From contig NZ_BMXV01000004.1 of NCBI RefSeq assembly GCF_014651935.1, positions 372,001-436,000 of the forward strand: a stretch of DNA of 64,000 bases. Direction: 5' to 3'. Below, piece after piece: positions 46,859 to 54,456 of the stretch; position 1 is the first letter of the stretch, and every line of letters starts with the position of its first letter. The translations under genes were made by a program, and so were the position numbers. The notes under the pieces are model-generated. The model had not been told where the DNA came from. It saw nothing but the letters and a program-made list of their open reading frames with translations, and made no database searches. Origin of the DNA: Marinobacter zhanjiangensis. Its GTDB lineage: Bacteria > Pseudomonadota > Gammaproteobacteria > Pseudomonadales > Oleiphilaceae.

Positions 46859-47209
46859 ATGTCCGAACAATGTCCTCGATGCCAGTCCACCCGGATTGGC
46901 AAGAACAACTACGGCAAGAAAGCCGCTGGCGTGGTGGGTGCGTCTGCCGGCACCTACGGCGGCTATGCCGCCGCCACCGCTGGTGCCAGGGCAGGCGCTG
47001 CCTTTGGGATCGTGGCGGGTCCTGTAGGTACCACGGTTGGTGGTATCGGTGGTGCGGTCGTAGGCGCGCTGCTTGGCGGCGCAACCGGAGCGTCCGCCGG
47101 CGTCATTCTGGGCGACATCCTGGATGAGAGCGTTCTGGACAACCATCGCTGTCTTGACTGCGGCTACTCCTTCAGCACCGATCCCCGCTCCCGCAACGAA
47201 CCCCGTTAA
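46859..47209 (+). CDS. Zinc-ribbon and glycine-zipper protein of mobile-element type
   Basis: 116 residues. The sequence opens with CPRC (residues ~5-8) and closes with CLDC (~99-102), together a four-cysteine zinc ribbon. Between them is a hydrophobic, Gly/Ala-rich stretch (~24-88) with GxxxG repeats like glycine-zipper membrane segments. Similar small proteins occur next to DUF932 and YqaJ genes on plasmids and integrative elements. The function is unknown. The start is fixed by AGAGGAAATTCCA upstream. Confidence 0.7.
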   Translation: MSEQCPRCQSTRIGKNNYGKKAAGVVGASAGTYGGYAAATAGARAGAAFGIVAGPVGTTVGGIGGAVVGALLGGATGASAGVILGDILDESVLDNHRCLDCGYSFSTDPRSRNEPR

Positions 47210-47239
47210 TCCCCTCGCGAATCCCATAGGAGAAAAACC

Positions 47240-48202
47240 ATGGCTCATCTCATCGAGCAAATGGCCTATGTAGGCCAAACTCCCTGGCATGGCCTGGGGA
47301 ATGAACTGACTTCAAATGAGCCCCTGGAAGTATGGGCGAAACAGGCCGGTCTGGATTGGCAGATTGAAGAAAGCCCGGTGCGTTATGTCACCAATACTTC
47401 CGGAAGCTTGGGACAGATCCTGTCCTACCCGGATAGCAAGGTGCTCTACCGGTCGGATACAAAGGCCCCGCTGTCTGTTGTTGGCAATCGGTTCAAGGTA
47501 GTTCAGCCAGAAGAGATCCTGGAGTTCTATCGGGATCTGACCGACGTGTCCGGTTTCGAGCTGGAAACCGCAGGCGTGCTCAAAGGCGGCCGCAAGATGT
47601 GGGCACTGGCCCGTACGGGTCAGTCCGGCATGCTCAAGGGCAACGATCAAACCAATGCCTACGTGCTGCTGGCCACCGCCTGTGACGGCACCATGGCGAC
47701 AACCGCTCAGTTCACCAGTATCCGGGTAGTGTGCAACAACACACTCGCCGTTGCTCTACAGGGTTCTACGGCCAACGCAGTCAAGGTGAAGCACAACACT
47801 GCTTTCGACGCCGATCTGGTGAAGAAACAGCTCGGTATCTCCGTCTCGGCCTGGGATGACTTCATGTACCGCCTCAAGGGCCTGAGTGAACGGAAGGTGA
47901 AAGCCACTGAGGCCAGAAACTATTTCCTCAAGGTGTTCACCGACGATTCTGGTCCGGGGGTCGGCAAAACCAACGAGCGATCCATGGTGAAAGCCCTGGG
48001 GCTGTATGAAGGTGAGGGCATCGGTGCCAGCCTGGCATCCTCGGACGGTACGGCCTACGGTCTGCTGAATGCGGTCACCGAATTCATCGACCATCAGCGT
48101 CGCGCCAAGACCGTTGACCACCGGCTGGATTCAGCCTGGTTCGGAACCGGTGCCGCCATCAAGAACCGAGCGTTAGAACAGGCCATGTCGCTAGTGGACT
48201 GA
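47240..48202 (+). CDS. DUF932 phage/plasmid-like protein
   Basis: 320 residues. The N-terminal MAYVGQTPWHGLGNEL and the later NRFKVVQPEEILEFYRDL and CDGTMATTAQFTSIRVVCNNTLAVAL are typical of the DUF932 (TIGR03299) family carried on phages, plasmids and ICEs. The biochemical role is unknown, though the genes usually stand beside recombination functions. GGAGAAAAACC precedes the ATG; a terminator-like hairpin follows. Confidence 0.85.
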   Translation: MAHLIEQMAYVGQTPWHGLGNELTSNEPLEVWAKQAGLDWQIEESPVRYVTNTSGSLGQILSYPDSKVLYRSDTKAPLSVVGNRFKVVQPEEILEFYRDLTDVSGFELETAGVLKGGRKMWALARTGQSGMLKGNDQTNAYVLLATACDGTMATTAQFTSIRVVCNNTLAVALQGSTANAVKVKHNTAFDADLVKKQLGISVSAWDDFMYRLKGLSERKVKATEARNYFLKVFTDDSGPGVGKTNERSMVKALGLYEGEGIGASLASSDGTAYGLLNAVTEFIDHQRRAKTVDHRLDSAWFGTGAAIKNRALEQAMSLVD

Positions 48203-48231
48203 TTCTTTCTCTCTAAATCTTAAACCGCCAT

Positions 48232-48268
48232 AAAGCCCACCGGAGCCTGATGCTCTGGTGGGCTTTTA
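48232..48268 (+). terminator. Rho-independent terminator after the DUF932 gene
   Basis: AAAGCCCACCGGAGC pairs with GCTCTGGTGGGCTTT around a 5-nt loop, ending in TTTTATT. It separates DUF932 from the exonuclease gene and ends only 22 bp before the latter, so it may attenuate rather than isolate it. Confidence 0.75.
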
Positions 48269-48289
48269 TTATGTCTGGAGGAAAACACC

Positions 48290-49291
48290 ATGGGCATGAG
48301 TGCAAAAGCAATTCAGAAACAACGGCCAGCGTTGCGCCTGGTCTCCACCAAGGGCCTCAGTCGGGATGAATGGCTGAAAGTACGCAAGCACGGCATTGGC
48401 AGTAGCGATGCCGCTGCAGCTGTCGGCATGAACCCTTACCAGTCGCAGTTGGAACTCTGGATGGTCAAGACCGGCAGAGACGCTAGCTTGCCTAAACCAG
48501 ACTCTGACGATGCCACCTCGCCGGTCTACTGGGGCCATATCCTGGAGCCAATCGTGGCAGAGCAGTACAGCCAGCATACGGGACGGAAGGTGCGCCGGGT
48601 CAATGCTGTGCTGCAGCACTCAGATCCGGACAAACACTGGATGTTGGCCAACCTGGATTATTCCGTCGTGGCCGATGAAGAGGTGCAGATCCTGGAATGC
48701 AAAACGGCAGGGGAGTTTGGGGCACGTCTTTGGAAAGAGGGTGTGCCGGATTACATCCAGTGCCAGGTGCAGCACCAGTTGGCTGTCACCGGCAAACAGG
48801 CGGCGGACGTCTGTGTTCTGCTGTGTGGTCAGGAGTTGAAGATCTACCGCATTGAGCGGAATGAAGAGCTCATCGAGGCGCTGTACGTGCTGGAGCGGCA
48901 GTTCTGGGATTTCGTGGAAACGGATACGCCACCACCGGCTGACGGCACCAATTCCGCCGAACGGGCCTTGCGCTACCTGTACCCGGTGGACACAGGGGAG
49001 ACCCTGGACTTCAGCCAAAGCAAAGATCTGTCCGATGCGTTCGATGAGCTGCTGGCTATCCGCTCGGAAATGGAAGCCCTGAAATTCACCGAATCCCACC
49101 TCAAACAGCGAATCGAGAGCCAGATGGGCGAAGCCTCAAGGGCAACCTTCCCCAGCGGCAGTGTGAGCTGGAAGCGGAGTAAGGATTCGGTTGGGCTCAA
49201 CGTGAAGCAGCTACTCAAGGATAAGCCAGAGCTTCTGGAGCAATACCCACTCACCAAGCCGGGAAGCCGGCGATTCCTCGTCCAGGCATGA
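48290..49291 (+). CDS. YqaJ-family viral recombinase/exonuclease
   Basis: 333 residues. The PD-(D/E)XK core is visible: RKHGIGSSDAAAAVGMNPY, Glu86 in GHILEP, Asp123 in NLDYSVV, E-x-K in LECKT (136-138) and the Gln helix YIQCQVQHQL. It is a lambda-exonuclease-type 5'-3' nuclease for single-strand annealing recombination. No obvious Bet/RecT partner adjoins it. GGAGG lies 8 bases before the ATG. Confidence 0.88.
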   Translation: MGMSAKAIQKQRPALRLVSTKGLSRDEWLKVRKHGIGSSDAAAAVGMNPYQSQLELWMVKTGRDASLPKPDSDDATSPVYWGHILEPIVAEQYSQHTGRKVRRVNAVLQHSDPDKHWMLANLDYSVVADEEVQILECKTAGEFGARLWKEGVPDYIQCQVQHQLAVTGKQAADVCVLLCGQELKIYRIERNEELIEALYVLERQFWDFVETDTPPPADGTNSAERALRYLYPVDTGETLDFSQSKDLSDAFDELLAIRSEMEALKFTESHLKQRIESQMGEASRATFPSGSVSWKRSKDSVGLNVKQLLKDKPELLEQYPLTKPGSRRFLVQA

Positions 49292-49354
49292 ATACCCAAT
49301 TGGCCACGCAGGCATGACGAGTGCCCCGTGGTCCTTTTTCGCAGGAGAACCATC

Positions 49355-50242
49355 ATGATTAAAGGTTTAGCCATCACGCCTCCGGTGCTGGGGCGTATCA
49401 GCATTGGCCGGGTCGTTGAAAAGAACGGCATCCGGCTACCTAAGAAAGACGACCAATTCACCATCACCTCCCAGATCCAGGAAAAGGATGGCTGGGTGCT
49501 TCACCCCATGGACGAGGAACTGAGAAAGGATGCCCCAAACAGCAAACTGCGGACCATCCCGGTGCGCATGCTGTTCAACGACGCGGATCTCAATCTACGG
49601 GCCGAGTACACCATGTTCGACCGGAAAAGCGGGCGCCCTATGTGCGTAGGCAATGGCGACACATGTAAGCGCCTGACGCAATCAGGAGTGCAGTCTTTGC
49701 CATGTCCGGGGCCAACGCTTTGTGAGTTCGGCAAAGGTGGTCTGTGCAAGCCCTATGGCCGCCTGAACGTGAAGCTGGGTGGCGACGATGATCTCGGTAC
49801 CTTCATCTTCCGCACGACCGGTTTCAACAGTATCAGGACCCTTGCAGCCAGGTTGAGCTACTACCAGGCAGTCTCTGGGGGGCTGCTGGCATACATGCCG
49901 TTGGAACTGAAGCTGCGGGGCAAAAGCACAACACAGAGTCATCGGGCGCCGATCTACTATGTGGATCTGGTGATCAAGCAAGGAATGTCTCTTGAGGGAG
50001 CGGTGGCTGAGGCGCGGGAAAAAGCCCGGCAGGTGAAGGAGGAGGGGGTTGACCAAGCTGCGCTGGATGCAGCGGCGGCGAGGGGATTTGGGAATGCGCT
50101 GTTTGAGTATGATGAGGATGAAATGACGCAGGTGGTTGAGGAGTTTTATCCAGTGGATGATCGGGGTGTCGGGAAAGAAACAAAGAACTTGGTTTTCGAG
50201 TCTTGTCTACGGCAGCACGCAGAAGCAGCGAAGGCCTCTTGA
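49355..50242 (+). CDS. Gp3-like protein, possible recombination directionality factor
   Basis: 295 residues from the ATG at 49355 (AGGAG upstream). The segment LRTIPVRMLFNDADLNLRAE, then conserved cysteines in CVGNGDTCKR and LPCPGPTLCEFGKGGLC and TFIFRTTGFNSIRTLAARL resemble the Gp3-like family that includes phage recombination directionality factors; homologues on ICEs are often labelled hydrolase or metal-binding protein. No serine integrase is in the window to test this. The last ~90 residues are helical and charged. It follows YqaJ by 63 bp. Confidence 0.68.
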   Translation: MIKGLAITPPVLGRISIGRVVEKNGIRLPKKDDQFTITSQIQEKDGWVLHPMDEELRKDAPNSKLRTIPVRMLFNDADLNLRAEYTMFDRKSGRPMCVGNGDTCKRLTQSGVQSLPCPGPTLCEFGKGGLCKPYGRLNVKLGGDDDLGTFIFRTTGFNSIRTLAARLSYYQAVSGGLLAYMPLELKLRGKSTTQSHRAPIYYVDLVIKQGMSLEGAVAEAREKARQVKEEGVDQAALDAAAARGFGNALFEYDEDEMTQVVEEFYPVDDRGVGKETKNLVFESCLRQHAEAAKAS

Positions 50243-50306
50243 TCAGATGCGTTCGAAGTAGCTGGGGTTCCGGCTACTTTTTTTGGCTTCTTTGCTTGGG
50301 CAAACC

Positions 50307-50460
50307 TCTAGTGTTGCAATAATTCCAGACACCAAAGTAGGTGATAATATCGCCACCATAAACGAGGTGCCGGGTGACCAAAAAATGGCTTACCTTGGTG
50401 TTGGTGAAAACGCCATTAGGCGCTGAATTCAGCAGCTGACGGATAACCCTGGGGGTATCG
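50307..50460 (+). mobile_element. Degraded IS3-family left end and orfA relic
   Basis: From 50307, TAGTGTTGCAATAATTCCAG and onward match the orfA-proximal end of the 44970-46207 element with several substitutions, including the conserved TTCCAGACACCAAAGTAGG and CCACCATAAACGAGGTG runs. After it the frame still reads LGVGENAIRR, then a stop, then IQQLTDN, corresponding to OrfA residues 34-50. The rest of the element is not recognisable. Its orientation is opposite to the intact copy. Confidence 0.75.
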
Positions 50461-50713
50461 CTCCCCTGCTGATCGGTGACTCCACCGGACTTGATGTTCA
50501 GGTGCGATCAGGGAAAGCCCTTTGCTGTTCTGATACAATCTTACACCTTCTGACGCCATTGCCCCGCCTCGGTTTATCCGCAGTACGTTGCATTCGGCTC
50601 CCCGGCGCGCTGCTTGGGACCATTTCTGGTTCCACTCCCGGCGCCATTTCTTCGAGGTCGCTTTTGCAGACAAACGCTCCCTCATATGTCGTTCATCGAA
50701 CATGAGAGTACAC
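50461..50713. other. Unassigned stretch between IS relic and kinase gene
   Basis: About 250 bp. Open frames exist on both strands (for example minus 50745-50416), but none has a ribosome site, recognisable motif or clear coding bias. It may be eroded IS or island DNA. Confidence 0.45.
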
Positions 50714-51757
50714 ATGACCGAAACAACAAAGTTTGAACCTAACACCCTGTTTATCGAAGTATCCGGATCTGGCTTGCCTGAGGTAGACGGTCTTTATGTA
50801 CCGTCAGAAGCACCGCCCACCAAATCCGAATCAGGCGTTGTATCCAGTCCTGGCTACTGGAACGGTAAGATGGCCTGGGATCGGGCCGACGGCAAATCTG
50901 CGAGAAGCCCCGCCATTTCCTACTCGAATAGCTATAAATCATGGCGCATTTGCCGCCTTGACGGTCACCTTGCTTATGAACTGACCTGTGAGGACGAATT
51001 GCCGCCTACAGGTCGCGAGTGGAACGTTTACAAAATGGGCATCGCGCCGGCTCCCAAAGTCGAGATTTTTCACGTTGATCCCAGAAAACCTTGCCCCGAA
51101 CCGAATGTGGTTTTCGTACTTGGGGGGCCGGGCGCAGGTAAGGGCACCATGTGTGAGCTGGCAGAAATCCAGCTGGGCTGGACGCACCTGTCGACTGGCG
51201 ACCTATTGCGTGCAGAGCAGGAAGCCGGTGGCCCGACAACAGAAATCATCAAGGAATACATCGCTGCTGGTAAGCTGGTACCCAACGAAATCGTGGTGCG
51301 CCTGCTGAAAGACGCGATGGAGAGAACCACCAGAACCACCGGCAAGAGAAATTTCCTGATCGATGGTTTCCCCCGCTCACTGTCCAACCTGGAGGCGTGG
51401 TACGAAGTCTTTGGTCGCGAAGCGGAACTCCCCACCATGCTCTATTTCGAGTGCCCGTTTGATGTCCTGGAACAGCGCATTCTCGGTCGTGCGCGATACT
51501 CCGGTCGGGCTGATGACAATGTCGACGCCATGAAGCTGAGATTTGATACCTTCAAAGCCGAGACGTTACCAACGGTCGAACTCTTCAAGGGTAAAGGCAA
51601 GTGTGTCGAACTCGACACCAGTCAGGATCGCGAAGCGGTGTATACGCTCCTTCGGGATCAGCTCGCCCAGTACACCGATCAGCAACTGCTGGATCAACCG
51701 CTTACGGAGAAAGCTGAGATACTGCTTGGCCTGAGGCCTTACCCGAAAGATGCGTGA
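50714..51757 (+). CDS. Eukaryote-type UMP-CMP kinase-like protein with extra N-terminal domain
   Basis: 347 residues from the ATG at 50714 (ATG 50702 also possible). Residues ~130-320 form a nucleoside monophosphate kinase: P-loop GGPGAGKGT (137-145), THLSTGDLLR, FLIDGFPRSLSNLEAW (214-229) and a short lid GRARYSGRADDN (258-269). These segments parallel human-type UMP-CMP kinase more closely than bacterial Adk or Cmk. Residues ~10-118 form a separate domain with GSGLPEVDGLYVP, SPGYWNGKMAWDRADGK and SYKSWRICRLDGHLAY, which I recall only from protist and algal proteins. It probably phosphorylates UMP/CMP (or AMP). A eukaryotic origin is suspected. The following Nudix gene is co-directional, 109 bp downstream. 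Confidence 0.8.
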   Translation: MTETTKFEPNTLFIEVSGSGLPEVDGLYVPSEAPPTKSESGVVSSPGYWNGKMAWDRADGKSARSPAISYSNSYKSWRICRLDGHLAYELTCEDELPPTGREWNVYKMGIAPAPKVEIFHVDPRKPCPEPNVVFVLGGPGAGKGTMCELAEIQLGWTHLSTGDLLRAEQEAGGPTTEIIKEYIAAGKLVPNEIVVRLLKDAMERTTRTTGKRNFLIDGFPRSLSNLEAWYEVFGREAELPTMLYFECPFDVLEQRILGRARYSGRADDNVDAMKLRFDTFKAETLPTVELFKGKGKCVELDTSQDREAVYTLLRDQLAQYTDQQLLDQPLTEKAEILLGLRPYPKDA

Positions 51758-51866
51758 GTAATCGCTACTGGCCGCCTGGGGAAGATATCTGTCCAGGCGG
51801 TGCAATTACTTCCCTGCACCGCTAACAGCGCGGTTCTTTATTTAACCAGATTACCGGATTCCTGCC

Positions 51867-52397
51867 ATGAAGTTGCTACACGAATTAATCCATCCCGAGC
51901 TGACCACCCGTGAGGGCCGCACTCTCAGACGGCACGCTGCACGCGGTATTGTGCTCCGGGAGGAAAAGATTCTATTGCTGTTCACCGAGCGCTATAACGA
52001 TTTCAGCCTGCCCGGAGGCGGAATTGATGAGGGCGAAGAGATCACCGTTGCGCTGAAGCGTGAGCTGGAGGAAGAAACCGGCGCCCGCGATGTTCAGGTC
52101 AAAGAGCATTATGGCTTCCTAGAAGAATACCGTCCGCATTGGAAGCCAGAATACGACCTGATGCACATGACCTCCCACTTCTTTGTTTGTGACGTAGCGG
52201 CTGAACTGGCCGATGTCCGGATGGAAAGCTATGAGATCGCGAATGGCATGAAGCCGGTTTGGGTTTCCGTATCCGAGGCGATGCACCATAACCGCCAGGT
52301 GATGGTCCGTCGGGAGAAAACCATGGGCCAGTCCATTCAACGGGAAACATTTATGCTGGAGAAGATCTCACGAGAGCTAATGGTGCAATCTGCGTAA
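51867..52397 (+). CDS. Nudix hydrolase
   Basis: 176 residues. The Nudix box GX5EX7REUXEEXGU is exact at residues 51-73 (GGIDEGEEIT... RELEEETGA). It hydrolyses a nucleoside diphosphate linked to another group; the substrate cannot be told. Lys/Glu-rich C-terminus. It lies between the kinase and a tiny Cys/His gene, all on the plus strand. Confidence 0.92.
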   Translation: MKLLHELIHPELTTREGRTLRRHAARGIVLREEKILLLFTERYNDFSLPGGGIDEGEEITVALKRELEEETGARDVQVKEHYGFLEEYRPHWKPEYDLMHMTSHFFVCDVAAELADVRMESYEIANGMKPVWVSVSEAMHHNRQVMVRREKTMGQSIQRETFMLEKISRELMVQSA

Positions 52398-52446
52398 GGC
52401 CCATACGACGTGAAGGCCAGAATTCCAAAATGACACGGAGGAGCAA

Positions 52447-52662
52447 TTGCTAATTTTTGGACTCGACTCAGAAAAGAATGACCAAGGCCAGTATTTGGTT
52501 CACCGTCTCGGTTGTCGGCAATATCCACACAGAGACAAGCTAATCAGACTTGGTCGATACGATAGCTGTGAGGAAGCCGTTGCGGCAGCAGAAACTCACA
52601 GAACTCCAGTTAACGGGTGCTGGGCTTGCATTCCATTGTGTCACGAACGCTCGGATCATTAG
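52447..52662 (+). CDS. Small Cys/His protein, possible metal-binding domain
   Basis: 71 residues starting at TTG, supported by GGAGGAG just 5-6 bases upstream. The pattern HRLGCRQYPHRDKLIRLG, SCEEAVAAAE and GCWACIPLCH gives five cysteines and spaced histidines suggestive of a zinc site. Similar short proteins (H...C...LG...C..A...GC..C...CH) occur widely in bacteria without known function. It lies 49 bp after the Nudix stop and convergent with the dksA-like gene. Confidence 0.65.
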   Translation: MLIFGLDSEKNDQGQYLVHRLGCRQYPHRDKLIRLGRYDSCEEAVAAAETHRTPVNGCWACIPLCHERSDH

Positions 52663-52682
52663 GTCGAGTTTTTTGTGAGGGT

Positions 52683-53018
52683 TTACTGCGCACAATCAAT
52701 GCAGTAGAGGTTAGTAGGGTCAATTTCCAGCCGTTTGGGGTTGATGGGCTCGCCACACTCCATGCATTCCCCGTACTCATCTCTGTCAATGCGCATCAGG
52801 GCGGCTTCGATCATTTTCAGTTGTCGCTCCGCCCGTTCTTTGCCGGCTTTGGCCAGGGCCTGCCCCTGAAGGGCATCCATCCGGGAGAGTCGGCCAACAC
52901 TTTGCTGGTCCAGGTGCACGGTGTCGCTGGCCTGGTCCCGTGCCTCACTGGTCGAGAGCAGTTCTTCACGTAGTTCCAGTAGTCTCTGGCGAAACTTTTC
53001 CAGTTCTTCCGGCTTCAT
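52683..53018 (-). CDS. DksA/TraR-type C4 zinc-finger protein
   Basis: 111 residues. An N-terminal coiled coil (~1-75) precedes a C4 zinc finger CMECG...CIDC at the C-terminus. DksA-like proteins bind the RNA polymerase secondary channel, modulating transcription. It is shorter than DksA (~150 residues), and a DksA-style tip is not obvious; MDALQGQAL is the nearest match. Its promoter shares the gap with no neighbour: it lies directly downstream of the MFS gene on the same strand. Confidence 0.85.
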   Translation of the reverse strand: MKPEELEKFRQRLLELREELLSTSEARDQASDTVHLDQQSVGRLSRMDALQGQALAKAGKERAERQLKMIEAALMRIDRDEYGECMECGEPINPKRLEIDPTNLYCIDCAQ

Positions 53019-53045
53019 CTGCTTACCTCGTATTGTTCGTGCCTG

Positions 53046-54248
53046 TCAGCCCCCTTGCTTCGGCGCGACTGCCATCTGGGCAAGAACTGCGCTAACAAGA
53101 ACCAGTACCGCAAACAGAACACCAATGCCAGTGGTTGCCACCCCAACGTCCAACAGGACACCCACAAGAATCGGTGATAGGGCCGTGGAAAATACCATGC
53201 TCGCCTGCGCCACGGAACGGATTGCGCCAATGTGACGAACCCCATAGCGCTCAGGCCAGATAGCGCCGCCTGCTGCGCCAATGAACCCGAGGCTGATACC
53301 GCAAAGGGCCAGGTACAGGTTGGGTGTCCAGGCAAATTCCGTCAGGCCTAGCACCAGCATGCTACAGAAAATGGGAGTCAGGCCATAGCTGAGTGCCCGC
53401 TGCGCACCGATCCGGTCCACTAGTGGGCCACCAAAGAACAGACTAACGATGTGGCCGGCTGCAAACCCGGTAAACGCCAGGCCAACCTGTTCGGTTGTCC
53501 ACCCTCGAATCTCAGCGAACGCCGATTGATGAAAGAGTACGGCGGTTATCGTAAACGGCACAATCAGTGCCGCTGGCAGAATGAGGTAAAAGCCAGGATC
53601 TCTCAGAACTTGACGGCGGTTGAACGCAAGGTGTTCCTTCTGGGCATCGTATTCGTCTGCATTACCTCGGGATAGTGAGACTGGATGTGCCGCATGACGA
53701 GAAAGGAAGAGCAATAAAGGAAGGAGTATGGCTACCAGAATACCAGCGCCAACCAACCAGGGAGTTCGCCAGCCGCTGGTCGCGAGGATCAATCCGGCTG
53801 AGAGCGGCAGAATGGCTTCGGCAATGGGAAAGCCGCCCGCCGTTAGAGCCATAATCCGGCCACGATTCTTTTCGAAGTACCGGCCAGCCGTGCTTAAGCC
53901 GATGTGTCCCAAGAGCCCTTGGCCTCCGAGCCGCGCCAACAGGAAACCGGGTATGAGTAATAGCCAGTGGGGGGCCACTGCAATGATCATGCACCCGGCT
54001 GCCAGAATTGAGACTGCCAGGATGGTAATGCGACTGAGGGACCATCTGTCCGCCAAGGGACCGAGCTTGAGGAGCAGGATTGCCGAGGCGAGTGTGGCCA
54101 GGCTGTAGATAAGTCCGTAGGTACTGTTCTGCAGGGCAAAAGTTTCACGAATGCCACTGCCGAATACCGAGAAGAAGAATGTTTGTCCAAAGCCCGAAGA
54201 CGCTGTCGCTAATAACGCAAATACTGCCAATCTCGGGTTTTCTCGCAT
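53046..54248 (-). CDS. MFS transporter
   Basis: 400 residues with 12 hydrophobic segments and MFS cues (LGPLADRWSLSRI between helices 2 and 3; RYFEKNRGRIMAL). Substrate unknown. The start at ATG 54248 is preferred, though TTG/GTG codons 18-21 bp upstream are possible. It may be cotranscribed with the following dksA-like gene (27-bp gap). Confidence 0.85.
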   Translation of the reverse strand: MRENPRLAVFALLATASSGFGQTFFFSVFGSGIRETFALQNSTYGLIYSLATLASAILLLKLGPLADRWSLSRITILAVSILAAGCMIIAVAPHWLLLIPGFLLARLGGQGLLGHIGLSTAGRYFEKNRGRIMALTAGGFPIAEAILPLSAGLILATSGWRTPWLVGAGILVAILLPLLLFLSRHAAHPVSLSRGNADEYDAQKEHLAFNRRQVLRDPGFYLILPAALIVPFTITAVLFHQSAFAEIRGWTTEQVGLAFTGFAAGHIVSLFFGGPLVDRIGAQRALSYGLTPIFCSMLVLGLTEFAWTPNLYLALCGISLGFIGAAGGAIWPERYGVRHIGAIRSVAQASMVFSTALSPILVGVLLDVGVATTGIGVLFAVLVLVSAVLAQMAVAPKQGG

Positions 54249-54456
54249 GAATATCGGAAAAATCACCAAATAGCCTGTCTGGTTATTGAGCGGTTTTTGA
54301 CCACTGCGGTAGGGTTTGTTAGGCTTAGCCTATGCTACATCATCTTTTCATTGAAATCGCACTACCTCCACTAGCGGGCACCTGTCCGCCCTAGCCCTGT
54401 ATTGAACCGACCCGTCCTGCCCAATCTGGTTCATTAGTACAGGGGATTTTTATCTC

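Noticed and set aside
46208..50306. A complete composite transposon
   Set aside because: The right-hand IS copy is only a decayed end with a stop in orfA, so mobility as a unit is unlikely.
50416..50745. 109-codon minus-strand frame between IS relic and kinase gene
   Set aside because: No motif, no ribosome site, and it overlaps the IS relic and the start of the kinase gene.
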